Assembly (NCBI RefSeq): GCF_025961315.1
Contig: NZ_JAOQNK010000001.1
Coordinates: forward strand, 2,418,001-2,482,000
Origin: Sphingobacterium kitahiroshimense
GTDB taxonomy: Bacteria > Bacteroidota > Bacteroidia > Sphingobacteriales > Sphingobacteriaceae
DNA length: 64,000 nucleotides
Direction of reading: 5' to 3'
The position numbers and the translations under genes were made by a program. Positions within the stretch are counted from its first letter, which is position 1; every line of letters starts with the position of its first letter. Under the pieces are notes generated by a model. The model ran no database searches. It saw nothing but the letters and a program-made list of their open reading frames with translations, and was not told the DNA's origin. Below are positions 33,290 through 42,539 of the stretch, in pieces.

Positions 33290-35485
33290 ATGAAGCAGAC
33301 ACAAGAGATAAAGAGTTTTTTTTATAGCCAATATTTCGCAGATGGTATTAGGATAACCATTGGATGCATAGTTCCTGTCATTATTTTTGCCGCCATGGGT
33401 CAATTCATAAATGGTACATATGTGTCATTAGGAGCCTTATTGGTCGGATTATCAGACACGCCCGGTGCCCCTTCCCATCGCCGTACCGGAATGTATTTTG
33501 CAGGTATATTAACCATCATTACCTTTATACTTACTGTTTCCGTAAACGCTAATATCTATTTATTGACCATACTCATTGCGGCATTATGTTTTATCTTCGC
33601 AATGTTTGCAGTTTTCAATGCCCGAGCTGCGAATGTAGGATTAATGTGTATGCTAATGATGTTGATACATGTCGATACGCCATTTACCCTATTTAGTGCC
33701 CTATCATATCTATTTTACTATAGTATCGGATGCCTCTGGTATATCATCATCAGCCTATCCATCACGCAGATTCGTCCATACAGATTAACACAGCAGGAAC
33801 TCGCAGAATCCATTCGTCATGTTGCCGATTACCTCAGATTAAAGGCTAATTTTTATGATATCAATGTAGATAATGATAAGAATTACCTTAAACTTATCGA
33901 AAAACAAGTAGAAGTAAATGATCATCAAGAAAATGTAAGAAACTTACTTTTTCAAAGTAAGCGATCCATAAAAGATACCACGAAAACGGGCCGCTATCTA
34001 ACCTTTGTCTTCAATGATATCATTGACCTTTTTGAACAAAGTATGGCAACACATTATGACTATAACACCGTCAGTGAAAAATTTGGTCATACCGGTATTT
34101 TGAACGAATTCAAACATATCATTTTAAAACTGACGAATGAGCTCGATCACATTGCATATCAACTCAATGCCAACAGAATGCCGAAACCTATGTATAACTT
34201 TGATCAAGAGATCAATTTATTACATAAAAAAATTGATACTGTTGAAAAAGAGCTTCAATACAGTACGATTGCCTTAAGGAAGATTTTAATCAATGTCCGA
34301 GATATCATCAGACATATCAATGATATCTACAGCTATTCCCATTTAAAATCTACAGAAGTTAATAAAATGGAAATTGACGAAGCAAAAAAATTTATAGAAC
34401 CTTCGATCATTGATTTTAAAAAAATAAGAGAAAATTTAACCCTAGAATCCACTTATTTTAGACACGCATTACGCATGGCTATTGTCATGTCTGTTTCTTA
34501 TTTTGTAGCCAAATCATTTCATATAACTGAAAATATCTTTTGGATACTGTTGACAATTATGGTGATTTTAAAACCTGGTTTTGGCTTAACAAAATCAAGA
34601 AATATACAGCGTCTCATGGGAACCGTAATCGGCGGTCTTATTGGCGCTCTTATTTTATTCGTAGTTCACGATGAAACGATTCGCTTTGTTTTGCTTATTT
34701 TTTTCTTCCTAAGTGCATACAGTCTTTTTCGGGTCAATTATATCGTTGCTGTTATTTTTATGACGCCCTATGTACTCATTATGCTAAGTTTTGTAAGTAC
34801 AAATACCATGGAGGTAACAAAAGAGCGTATTTTAGATACTTTCATAGGTGGCATGATAGCATTTTTGTCCAGTTATGTCATTTTCCCAAATTGGGAAGCG
34901 ACGCAGGTCAAATTCTCCATGCAAAAACTACTTATCGCAAGCTATCACTATATAGCACTAACTTTAAAAGAAATCGCAGGAAATGAGCCCACTATTACAG
35001 AATACAAACTGGTAAGGAAAAAACTTTACGTTGAAACAGCCAATATGGGATCAACCTTTCAACGCATGTTGACGGAACCAAAAAATAAACAGAAATACAC
35101 AAAAGATGTAAACAAGTTTGTTATTTTTAACCATGTTTTAGCCTCATTTGCAGTAACCCTACATAATCAGGTTACATCCTCAAGAGTCAACCACACAATA
35201 ACAAAAGAACATATTAAATTGATCCGTAAAATATTAAGTTCCTTAGAAACGGCTATCAAAGCATTGGCCAACCCCAATGAAGAAAATCAATTTATACCTG
35301 TAGATTTTCAAATACCAGAAAATCAAATATCAGTTGATGAAACGGCCGATGAAAACAGTACTTTAATGACCGAACAACTTCAATTTATTACTAAAATTGT
35401 TGCAGACATAGCTAAATTGGTACAGCAATTAAAAGAAAAAACAAGCGCTGAGATCGACCCCATGTTAAACAATAAAATGCATTAA
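33290..35485 (+). CDS. FUSC-family inner-membrane protein (YccS/aromatic efflux-like)
   Basis: A 731-residue protein with two membrane blocks, about residues 15-165 and 395-540, each with around five to six helices, separated by a cytosolic helical region; a second cytosolic part runs to the end. YFADGIRITIGCIVPVI, and FWILLTIMVILKPGFGLTKSRNIQRLMGT (part: LTIMVILKPGFGLTKSR) are the FUSC signatures. The family exports aromatic acids or works on the envelope; the cargo is unknown. The next gene begins 20 nt later. Confidence 0.85.
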   Translation: MKQTQEIKSFFYSQYFADGIRITIGCIVPVIIFAAMGQFINGTYVSLGALLVGLSDTPGAPSHRRTGMYFAGILTIITFILTVSVNANIYLLTILIAALCFIFAMFAVFNARAANVGLMCMLMMLIHVDTPFTLFSALSYLFYYSIGCLWYIIISLSITQIRPYRLTQQELAESIRHVADYLRLKANFYDINVDNDKNYLKLIEKQVEVNDHQENVRNLLFQSKRSIKDTTKTGRYLTFVFNDIIDLFEQSMATHYDYNTVSEKFGHTGILNEFKHIILKLTNELDHIAYQLNANRMPKPMYNFDQEINLLHKKIDTVEKELQYSTIALRKILINVRDIIRHINDIYSYSHLKSTEVNKMEIDEAKKFIEPSIIDFKKIRENLTLESTYFRHALRMAIVMSVSYFVAKSFHITENIFWILLTIMVILKPGFGLTKSRNIQRLMGTVIGGLIGALILFVVHDETIRFVLLIFFFLSAYSLFRVNYIVAVIFMTPYVLIMLSFVSTNTMEVTKERILDTFIGGMIAFLSSYVIFPNWEATQVKFSMQKLLIASYHYIALTLKEIAGNEPTITEYKLVRKKLYVETANMGSTFQRMLTEPKNKQKYTKDVNKFVIFNHVLASFAVTLHNQVTSSRVNHTITKEHIKLIRKILSSLETAIKALANPNEENQFIPVDFQIPENQISVDETADENSTLMTEQLQFITKIVADIAKLVQQLKEKTSAEIDPMLNNKMH

Positions 35486-35505
35486 TTTTCATACAACAAG
35501 CAACT

Positions 35506-36486
35506 ATGCACGATAATTATTACGATATCATCATTGTAGGCGGAGGACCAATTGGACTGGCCTGTGCTTTAGAAGCATCTTTAAATGACAAGACATACCT
35601 GATCCTGGAGAAAGGATGTTTGGTGAACTCGTTATATAATTATCCGCAAAATATGACTTTCTTTTCCTCTTCCGACCGCTTAGAAATTGGCGACATCCCA
35701 TTTGTAACCACATTACCTAAACCAAAAAGAGCAGAAGCATTAGAATATTATCGCCGCATCCAGCAGAAATTTAAGCTCAATACCCGACTATTCGAAGAAG
35801 TAACTGAAATAACAAAAGATCACCATCTTTTCAAAATCAATACGATAAAAAATACCTACAGTTCGAAAAATGTCATCATTGCTACAGGGTTTTACGACAT
35901 CCCAACGCTACTTAATATTCCAGGTGAGGAATTAGAAAAAGTAAAACATTATTATCAGGATCCGCACTATTATGCCAATCAAAAAGTAATTGTAGTTGGA
36001 GCAAGCAATTCATCAATTGATGCCGCACTTGAGACTTATAGAAAAGGCGCAGACGTTACGCTCGTGATTCGCGGGAAAGAAATTAGTCCAAGAGTAAAAT
36101 ATTGGGTCAAACCAGATATTGAAAACAGAATCGCCTCCGGCGAAATACGTGTACTATATAATAGCAAATTAAAAGAGATCACAGATTCGCACGCGCACGT
36201 CCATACCCCAACAGGCGATATCATACTAGAAAATGATTTTGTTTTGGCCCTGACAGGATATCAGCCAAATTTCAACTTTCTTAAAAAAATCGGTATTCAT
36301 ATTCCCTCCGAATCACCCTGTCTTCCTGAACATGATCCTGATAGTATGGAAACAAATATTGATGGGTTGTATCTTGCAGGAGTGGTCTGCGGAGGTTTAA
36401 ATACTCATTTATGGTTCATTGAAAATTCACGAATACACGCAAAACAAATTTTAGCAGATATCAAGAAGAAAGAAATGAGAGAATAA
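35506..36486 (+). CDS. ypdA: YpdA-family FAD/NADPH reductase, putative bacillithiol disulfide reductase
   Basis: A 326-residue thioredoxin-reductase-like flavoprotein without the CxxC redox pair. It has FAD motif IIVGGGPIGLACALEA, then MTFFSSSDRLEIGDIPFV, the block diagnostic for YpdA, a second nucleotide motif VVGASNSSIDAALETYRKG, and the closing GLYLAGVVCGGLNTHLWFIE. In Firmicutes it recycles oxidised bacillithiol; some Bacteroidota make that thiol, so the role fits. The bsh biosynthesis genes are not in this window. It follows the FUSC gene closely and meets the TetR gene tail to tail. Confidence 0.85.
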   Translation: MHDNYYDIIIVGGGPIGLACALEASLNDKTYLILEKGCLVNSLYNYPQNMTFFSSSDRLEIGDIPFVTTLPKPKRAEALEYYRRIQQKFKLNTRLFEEVTEITKDHHLFKINTIKNTYSSKNVIIATGFYDIPTLLNIPGEELEKVKHYYQDPHYYANQKVIVVGASNSSIDAALETYRKGADVTLVIRGKEISPRVKYWVKPDIENRIASGEIRVLYNSKLKEITDSHAHVHTPTGDIILENDFVLALTGYQPNFNFLKKIGIHIPSESPCLPEHDPDSMETNIDGLYLAGVVCGGLNTHLWFIENSRIHAKQILADIKKKEMRE

Positions 36487-36487
36487 T

Positions 36488-37096
36488 TTACTTTCTTAAA
36501 CCTCTCAAAAATATTTGCATCATCTTCTTCTGCAAACTTAATATCACATCAAATTCATCCTTGGTCGGAAACAGCATATTCTTCATATCTTTCAATATTC
36601 CCATTCTCATTCCAAACAAAGAATATAATAAAATGCGGGCAGTCTCTTCAACATCCTCTACCTCGATTTTATCAGTTTCAACACCTATTTCTAATATTTC
36701 AGCAAAAAGATCAACCTCCCTTACATAAGATTCTTTGAAAACGCGTTCCAGTTCTTCAGGAAGTTCTTTGACCATATTGATCGTATATTCAAAAAGATTA
36801 TAATATTGATTAATTAGTTCAACTCTTTTATCGATGGTATAAATCATGATTTCTTCAAAATCATCACAGGTGTTGATCTTCTCTCTAATATCCTGCACCA
36901 TCTTATCAATCACATACTCGAATACAGCAGAATAAAGACTATTCTTATCTGGAAAATAATAATAAAGAAGTGCTTTTGAAAAGTTCAGATCAGTTGCAAT
37001 TTCGGACATGGTTGTTTTGGCCATACCAAAATGAGCAAATCTACGCGTTGCTGCCTCTAAAATCCTTGTCCTCTTTAAATCTGCATTTGCCATCAA
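36488..37096 (-). CDS. TetR/AcrR-family transcriptional regulator
   Basis: A 202-residue protein. The N-terminal helix-turn-helix RILEAATRRFAHFGMAKTTM is followed by ATDLNFSKALLYYYFPDKNSLYSAV (part: LNFSKALLYYYFPDKNS). The helical ligand domain has no recognisable specificity. It ends 2 nt from the YpdA gene on the other strand, and may control the FUSC-ypdA pair; that is inference. The murB gene is divergent. Confidence 0.9.
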   Translation of the reverse strand: MMANADLKRTRILEAATRRFAHFGMAKTTMSEIATDLNFSKALLYYYFPDKNSLYSAVFEYVIDKMVQDIREKINTCDDFEEIMIYTIDKRVELINQYYNLFEYTINMVKELPEELERVFKESYVREVDLFAEILEIGVETDKIEVEDVEETARILLYSLFGMRMGILKDMKNMLFPTKDEFDVILSLQKKMMQIFLRGLRK

Positions 37097-37197
37097 TTCA
37101 AAAATTAATTACACATAATAACTGCTTTGTACTATCTTTACTAACTATTATATAAAGATAATTTATTTTTTTGAATTTTTGAAAAAACTAGTCAACA

Positions 37198-38214
37198 ATG
37201 GGTATAAATATACAGTCAGATATCTCTTTAAAAAAATATAACACATTCGGCATTACTGAAGTTGCTTCACATTTCATTGAAATAACAGAACCCACTCAGT
37301 TATTAAGCGCTTATGAAGCCGGAATATTTGAAAAAGATTTCTTGACATTGGGAAGTGGAAGCAATATTTTATTTACCCAACCATACGCAGGTTATATCAT
37401 TAAAATCAACATTAAGGGGATTACAGCAAAACCGCATCAGAACGACATTTTTATCACCGCTGCAGGTGGTGAAATATGGAATGAACTCGTTTGGTTCTGT
37501 GTCAATAACAATTATAGTGGTTTAGAAAACATGGCTCTAATTCCTGGAACAGTGGGCGCTTCTCCAGTTCAAAACATAGGCGCATACGGCACCGAGCTTA
37601 TGGACATTTTTTACAGTTGTATTGCTTTCGACACATTAGAAGGAGTGTTTAGAATATTCTATAATGAAGATTGCAAATTTTCTTACCGGGATAGTATTTT
37701 CAAATCAGAACAAAAAAGACGATATATAATTACAGAGGTTACTTACAAAGTTAATTCTTCTCCATCAATAAATACCTCTTATGGAGCCATAAGTGCCGAA
37801 CTAAAAAAAAGAAATATAAGTGATCCTACCATAAAAGATATTGCGGAAGTGGTATCCTTTATTCGAGTTGAAAAATTACCTGATCCAAGTACGGTAGGCA
37901 ATGCCGGAAGCTTTTTTAAAAACCCGATTATTTCATTAAATAAATATCAGGGATTAAAAGAACTCTATCCAGATATAGTCAGTTACAACATGCCCGATGG
38001 TGGTGTAAAGTTAGCTGCAGGCTGGTTAATAGAGCAATGCGGATGGAAAGGGAAAGTGATCGGCCAGGCAGGTGTATGGAAAAATCAAGCACTTGTACTA
38101 ATAAATGTACAATCTGCAAGCGGAACTGAAATTTTTGAATTATCGTCTAAAATAATAAACGATGTTGATCAAAAATTCAATGTAAAGTTAGAACGTGAAG
38201 TAAATATTTTTTGA
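37198..38214 (+). CDS. murB: UDP-N-acetylenolpyruvoylglucosamine reductase
   Basis: A 338-residue flavoenzyme for the second step of muramic acid synthesis. It begins with NTFGI near residue 15, then LGSGSNILF and LIPGTVGASPVQNIGAYG (FAD binding), YRDSIFK, and GNAGSFFKNP with the catalytic serine. Its length and the Y-loop make it type I, as in E. coli. The gene stands alone. Confidence 0.96.
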   Translation: MGINIQSDISLKKYNTFGITEVASHFIEITEPTQLLSAYEAGIFEKDFLTLGSGSNILFTQPYAGYIIKINIKGITAKPHQNDIFITAAGGEIWNELVWFCVNNNYSGLENMALIPGTVGASPVQNIGAYGTELMDIFYSCIAFDTLEGVFRIFYNEDCKFSYRDSIFKSEQKRRYIITEVTYKVNSSPSINTSYGAISAELKKRNISDPTIKDIAEVVSFIRVEKLPDPSTVGNAGSFFKNPIISLNKYQGLKELYPDIVSYNMPDGGVKLAAGWLIEQCGWKGKVIGQAGVWKNQALVLINVQSASGTEIFELSSKIINDVDQKFNVKLEREVNIF

Positions 38215-38478
38215 TTTTTAATAAAAAAATATTTTAAAAATAGCTTTATAAAAATGGTCATTTAAAGCTTCTGGCTAGGCGTTTTACACAAAATAACATT
38301 TCTATAGACGAAACTTCCTGTTAAATATTTATTAAATTTATATCAATTCTCAATAATTAGCATACTATTTGCGATTAGTCTACTGAACCGTATTAAAATC
38401 GCTGAGGAATCAACATTTCAATTTCTCACTCAGTGTTTTGTAAACCATTCATTTTAAAGTGAATAAAAATTCAGTGAT

Positions 38479-38991
38479 ATGACTAAGTATGAATTCAACT
38501 CGTTAGTGGTAGAGCAGTCAGACTCTCTAAAACACTATGCAAAGAAGTTTACAAATGACAACGAAGATGCTAACGATTTAGTGCAGGACACTCTGCTAAA
38601 GGCTGTTACATATTTCAACAACTTCAGAGAAGGAACCAATCTTAAAGGATGGTTATATACTATTATGAAAAATACATTCATTAACAATTACCGCAGAATT
38701 GTTAAAACGAATTCTTTCATAACAAAAGAAGAAGAAATTTCAAATGCAAACTTGATCTTATCAGCATCAAAAAATCAAGGTGAAAACAAATTTGTCATGG
38801 AAGACATCCATGATGCGCTTTCAAAATTATCGGAAGACTACTACGTTCCATTCAGCATGTATTTCGAAGGCTATAAATACCATGAAATTTCAGAATATTT
38901 AGCAATCCCAATTGGTACTGTAAAAACCCGGATACATATCGCCCGCAAAGTAATGAAGAAATCATTATCCACATATAAACTTATCGACTAA
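38479..38991 (+). CDS. ECF-type RNA polymerase sigma factor
   Basis: A 170-residue protein with region 2 (KKFTNDNEDANDLVQDTLLK, then FREGTNLKGWLYTIMKNTFINNYR) and region 4 (LSEDYYVPFSMYFEGYKYHEISEYLAIPIGTVKTRI; key part EISEYLAIPIGTVKTRIH). No anti-sigma gene is adjacent, as is usual for this very conserved short Bacteroidota group. A 264-nt AT-rich leader precedes it. Its regulon cannot be read here. Confidence 0.92.
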   Translation: MTKYEFNSLVVEQSDSLKHYAKKFTNDNEDANDLVQDTLLKAVTYFNNFREGTNLKGWLYTIMKNTFINNYRRIVKTNSFITKEEEISNANLILSASKNQGENKFVMEDIHDALSKLSEDYYVPFSMYFEGYKYHEISEYLAIPIGTVKTRIHIARKVMKKSLSTYKLID

Positions 38992-39011
38992 GTTTTTTAT
39001 AACTTCGTCCT

Positions 39012-39257
39012 ATGGACAATCATGAGGAGTTAACGGTATATTCTAAATCAAAACTTGCTTTACGAAATGGGCAAGATAAGCCTGAAATATGGGTTGCTTT
39101 TCAGGGCATTATATATGATGTTACAGAAAGTCGATTATGGAGGTCCGGAAAACATTACGAACATTGGGCAGGTCAAGACCTAACTGAGGAGCTTTCAGAA
39201 GCTCCTCACTCAGATCAAGTATTTAAAAAATTTCCTATAATAGGAAAGATCGGATAA
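39012..39257 (+). CDS. Small cytochrome b5-like heme/steroid-binding domain protein
   Basis: An 81-residue single-domain protein: WVAFQGIIYDVTESRLWRSGKH followed by HWAGQDLTEELSEAPHSDQVF and KKFPIIGKI. This is the short bacterial form without the HPGG motif; candidate heme ligands are the histidines in the GKHYEHWAG and EAPHSD segments. It begins 20 nt after the sigma factor gene and may be co-transcribed. It abuts the PfkB gene tail to tail with no gap. Confidence 0.85.
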   Translation: MDNHEELTVYSKSKLALRNGQDKPEIWVAFQGIIYDVTESRLWRSGKHYEHWAGQDLTEELSEAPHSDQVFKKFPIIGKIG

Positions 39258-40172
39258 TTAAATATCAAATTTAGATAAAGCAACAAAGGCTTTTAATCGA
39301 GCTTCAATCTCGTCTTGCGTTAACGTTTGCAAACGCTCCGTACCGAATTTCTCAACACAGAATGATGCTAACGCCGATCCATAGATAACCGCATTTTTCA
39401 TATTGGTAAAGTTAATCGTTTTTACCTTCGCCAGATATCCTATAAAGCCACCAGCAAATGCATCACCAGCACCTGTTGGATCAAATACTTCTGCCAGTGG
39501 TAATGCTGGTGCAGAGAAAATTTGTCCTTCACCAAACAATAATGCACCATGCTCACCTTTTTTAATAATCAAATATTTAGGTCCCATCTCAAGAATAGTT
39601 GCGGCAGCTTTCACCAACGAATATTCACCAGATAATTGACGCGCTTCACCATCGTTGATTGTCAAAACATCAATATGCTTCAACACCGCTTTCAAATCAT
39701 CCATCGCGATATCCATCCAGAAGTTCATGGTATCCAAAACAACCAATTTAGGTTTGTTCTTTAGACGATTTAAAGTAGTCATCTGAATCTGAGGAGTAGC
39801 ATTGCCTAATAGCAAAAACTCACAATCCTGGTAGCTCTCAGGAATAATCGGATCAAAGTCAGCTAATACATTCAATTCTGTAGTGATTGTATCACGGCTA
39901 TTCATATCATTATGATACTTACCTGCCCAGAAAAATGATTTTCCACCTTCAATAATCTGAATCCCCTCTACATTTACACCTTTACTCGTAATGATATTTA
40001 AGTTATCATCACCAAAATCTTCACCGATTACACCTACTAATTTCACCTGGTCATATAAAAAAGACGCAGAAAGAGCTGCAAAAGTACCTGCTCCGCCAAC
40101 AATTTTATCTGTTTTACCAAAAGGCGTTTCGATAGCGTCGAATGCTACCGTGCCCATTACTACTAAACTCAT
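39258..40172 (-). CDS. PfkB-family carbohydrate/nucleoside kinase
   Basis: A 304-residue ribokinase-fold enzyme. The substrate region has VGGAGTFAALSASFL (the GG/N motif), and the C-terminal anion hole and catalytic base are in DPTGAGDAFAGGFIGYL. Specificity (ribose, adenosine or another sugar) is not readable. The start MSLVVMGTVAFD is chosen; an in-frame ATG 27 nt upstream lies close to the tRNA-Asn terminator. It lies downstream of tRNA-Asn 1 on the same strand. Confidence 0.85.
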   Translation of the reverse strand: MSLVVMGTVAFDAIETPFGKTDKIVGGAGTFAALSASFLYDQVKLVGVIGEDFGDDNLNIITSKGVNVEGIQIIEGGKSFFWAGKYHNDMNSRDTITTELNVLADFDPIIPESYQDCEFLLLGNATPQIQMTTLNRLKNKPKLVVLDTMNFWMDIAMDDLKAVLKHIDVLTINDGEARQLSGEYSLVKAAATILEMGPKYLIIKKGEHGALLFGEGQIFSAPALPLAEVFDPTGAGDAFAGGFIGYLAKVKTINFTNMKNAVIYGSALASFCVEKFGTERLQTLTQDEIEARLKAFVALSKFDI

Positions 40173-40198
40173 AGTATATAAATAAATAACTGTAAACA

Positions 40199-40225
40199 AA
40201 AAAAAACCGGCTATAAAGCCGGTTT
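40199..40225 (-). terminator. Terminator of tRNA-Asn 1
   Basis: AAACCGGCT / AGCCGGTTT hairpin followed on the minus strand by a run of T, between the tRNA and the PfkB gene. Confidence 0.85.
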
Positions 40226-40234
40226 CACCTAACG

Positions 40235-40308
40235 CTCCTGAAGCTGGGCTCGAACCAGCGACCCTCTGATTAACAGTCAGATGCTCTAACCAGCTGAGCT
40301 ATTCAGGA
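40235..40308 (-). tRNA. tRNA-Asn (GUU), copy 1
   Basis: The minus strand starts TCCTGAATAGCTCAGCTGG and ends with TTCAGGA plus discriminator G; the anticodon loop is CTGTTAA (GTT). It is 74 nt, with no encoded CCA, and identical to the copies at 42138 and 42333. Confidence 0.96.
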
Positions 40309-40353
40309 ATCTTCATAAGAAAGATGACTATATATCTTTCTCTTTTGATGCCA

Positions 40354-40384
40354 CAAAAATAGCTAAATCCAACGTATTTCCAAA
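40354..40384 (-). promoter_or_regulatory. Promoter of tRNA-Asn 1
   Basis: On the minus strand TTTG (40381-40384) and TATTTTTG (40354-40361) are 19 nt apart, about 45 nt upstream of the tRNA. Confidence 0.75.
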
Positions 40385-40517
40385 TCTTTTTTAAAGATTT
40401 TTTACTTTTTTTTCATCTAAATATTCATCATATTTAGATTATCAAATTGTAGCGATTGAAAACAAGGCAATTACATAGCTTAACCATCACTATAAATTTC
40501 TTACATAACCGATTTTC

Positions 40518-42098
40518 ATGAATAAACCACTTTTAAAAACAATCACATTGCTTTTATTTGCGCCTATGCTGTTCAGTTGCAGTAAAAAAAATCTAGAGGA
40601 AGAAAAGCCAAAGGAGAATGTTGTAGAACCAGAACCTGAAAAAAAAGTCAGTCGCGTAGATCGATTAGCTGACTCACTATTCTACTATGCACAGGACATT
40701 TATTTCTGGAACGACCAATTACCCACGTATGAAGTATTTAATCCGAGACAATTTAGCAAAGGAAGCGTCGAATTCAATAGCTTGAATAAAGTACTATTCA
40801 ATATTACTAGATATGGTACAAACCCTGCTACTGGAAAACCCTATGAATACAATGAAATCGATAATAACGATACAAAATACAGTTACATCGACAAAGAAAG
40901 CTACGATGGAAGTAAATCATTCATTAAAAAAAATGAATTGTCAAACCTCGATTTAGAAGGAAATGGAGACGATTTAGGTCTGAAGATAGGTCTATACGGG
41001 GTCGAGCAGAATTACAAGATCCTAGTTCAATTGACTTATCCTGGATCACCAGCTGCAATTTCGGGATTACAACGTGGAGATATCATCACCGAAATCAATG
41101 GAGTTAAGTATGGCACCAATTTCAATCATGAAGTACCCTCCTTAAGCAACGCGCTTTTTGAAAGCCAATCTGCAATTATTAAAGGAAAAAAAAGTAGCGG
41201 TACCCCATTTGAGATAACTTTGAACAAAATAAAATATCAAACAAAATCAGTCATTAAAGACAGCATATATTTAGATAAAACAAAAAAGGTTGGCTATTTT
41301 GTTTTCAATTCCTTCTCCAAACTAAGCCACACCCAAGCCGATTTAACGGCAACCTTTAATAAATTTCAGCACGCCGGTATTACAGATCTCATAATTGATT
41401 TGCGCTACAACGGAGGTGGGTATATCAATACTGCCGAATTTCTTGCCAATAAAATAGCTCCCAATTCATTAAATGGGAAAGTTATGTTTACTGAAAACTT
41501 CAACAGCACCATGCAAAACAATAAAACAAAATATTTAAAGAACTTGAGCCTTGAAACGACAAACAGTAAGGGCGAGAAAGTTAAGGTCAGATACACCGAT
41601 TTAGATTACAGTATTTCGGGGAATACATTCAAATTCAACCCTACAGGTAATATAAATATCAATACCCTTGTATTTATTGTAACAGAAAATACAGCCTCAG
41701 CAAGTGAGTTATTGATCAATATATTTAAACCACATCTAACCGTAAAAATCGTGGGAGCAAAAACCTATGGAAAACCAATTGGTTTTTTCCCCTTGACAAT
41801 CGGCGGTTATGATGTCTATTTCAGTATGTTTGAATCACGAAATGCATCAAATGAAAGCGATTATTATAACGGTATATCCGTTAACAAATCAAGTAACGAT
41901 GACGCCTACTACCCTTTCGGCAATTTAAATGAACAATCGTTTAAAGCCGCATATGATTACATCGTAACAGGAAACTTTTCGAATAGTACATCTATGCTCT
42001 CCGGTAAAGCATCGGGTTCAAACCAACTTCAAAAATTAAAAGCGCTCTCTCCTCCTCAATTTAAAGGAATGATTGAAAACAGAATCAAATCACACTAA
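40518..42098 (+). CDS. S41-family carboxy-terminal-processing-like protease, lipoprotein
   Basis: A 526-residue protein with a lipoprotein signal (MNKPLLKTITLLLFAPMLFSC) and a Lys/Glu-rich linker. A PDZ domain lies around residues 150-245 (YPGSPAAISGLQRGDIITEI), then the S41 catalytic domain: DLRYNGGGYINTAEFLANK, the serine in ENTASASELLIN (about residue 394) and the lysine in GAKTYGKPIG. It should act on the periplasmic or outer-membrane surface. It lies between two identical tRNA-Asn genes on the opposite strand. Confidence 0.9.
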   Translation: MNKPLLKTITLLLFAPMLFSCSKKNLEEEKPKENVVEPEPEKKVSRVDRLADSLFYYAQDIYFWNDQLPTYEVFNPRQFSKGSVEFNSLNKVLFNITRYGTNPATGKPYEYNEIDNNDTKYSYIDKESYDGSKSFIKKNELSNLDLEGNGDDLGLKIGLYGVEQNYKILVQLTYPGSPAAISGLQRGDIITEINGVKYGTNFNHEVPSLSNALFESQSAIIKGKKSSGTPFEITLNKIKYQTKSVIKDSIYLDKTKKVGYFVFNSFSKLSHTQADLTATFNKFQHAGITDLIIDLRYNGGGYINTAEFLANKIAPNSLNGKVMFTENFNSTMQNNKTKYLKNLSLETTNSKGEKVKVRYTDLDYSISGNTFKFNPTGNININTLVFIVTENTASASELLINIFKPHLTVKIVGAKTYGKPIGFFPLTIGGYDVYFSMFESRNASNESDYYNGISVNKSSNDDAYYPFGNLNEQSFKAAYDYIVTGNFSNSTSMLSGKASGSNQLQKLKALSPPQFKGMIENRIKSH

Positions 42099-42102
42099 AC
42101 GC

Positions 42103-42133
42103 AAAAAGCCTTTCCAAACTGGAAAGGCTTTCA
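42103..42133. terminator. Terminator shared by the S41 gene and tRNA-Asn 2/3
   Basis: AAAGCCTTTCC / GGAAAGGCTTT with an AAACT loop, placed between the two convergent units. Confidence 0.8.
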
Positions 42134-42137
42134 TTTG

Positions 42138-42211
42138 CTCCTGAAGCTGGGCTCGAACCAGCGACCCTCTGATTAACAGTCAGATGCTCTAACCAGCTGA
42201 GCTATTCAGGA
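42138..42211 (-). tRNA. tRNA-Asn (GUU), copy 2
   Basis: Identical in all 74 nt to copy 1: same acceptor stem TCCTGAA/TTCAGGA and GTT anticodon. It is probably co-transcribed with copy 3, 121 nt upstream. Confidence 0.96.
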
Positions 42212-42332
42212 ATCATTCAAGAGTATATTACTATAGCTCTTTGGTTATTTAAGAATTTGCATTCTTATCTCTTAAATACATTCAATCTAGACTTTCGATT
42301 GAATCACGATTTTACTATCTAAAATCGTTTTG
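42212..42332 (-). other. Structured spacer between tRNA-Asn copies 2 and 3
   Basis: On the minus strand the spacer holds three short hairpins: ACGATTTTA/TAAAATCGT directly behind copy 3, ATTCAATC/GATTGAAT, and AAGAAT/ATTCTT. They may guide processing of a two-tRNA transcript or end copy 3 weakly. Confidence 0.5.
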
Positions 42333-42406
42333 CTCCTGAAGCTGGGCTCGAACCAGCGACCCTCTGATTAACAGTCAGATGCTCTAACCAGCTGAGCTAT
42401 TCAGGA
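42333..42406 (-). tRNA. tRNA-Asn (GUU), copy 3
   Basis: Identical 74-nt copy. It is the most upstream of the three on the minus strand; no clear promoter pair is visible before it. Confidence 0.96.
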
Positions 42407-42539
42407 ATCCGGTTAATTTTCCGAAGCGTCATTTCCGTTTCGGTGATGCAATTATCGGAAGATTATTGCAATCTTACAAATCTTTTAAAAACATTTTTTG
42501 CAACTCCCTCGCTTCCAACAAGAATAATTTTCATCTCAT

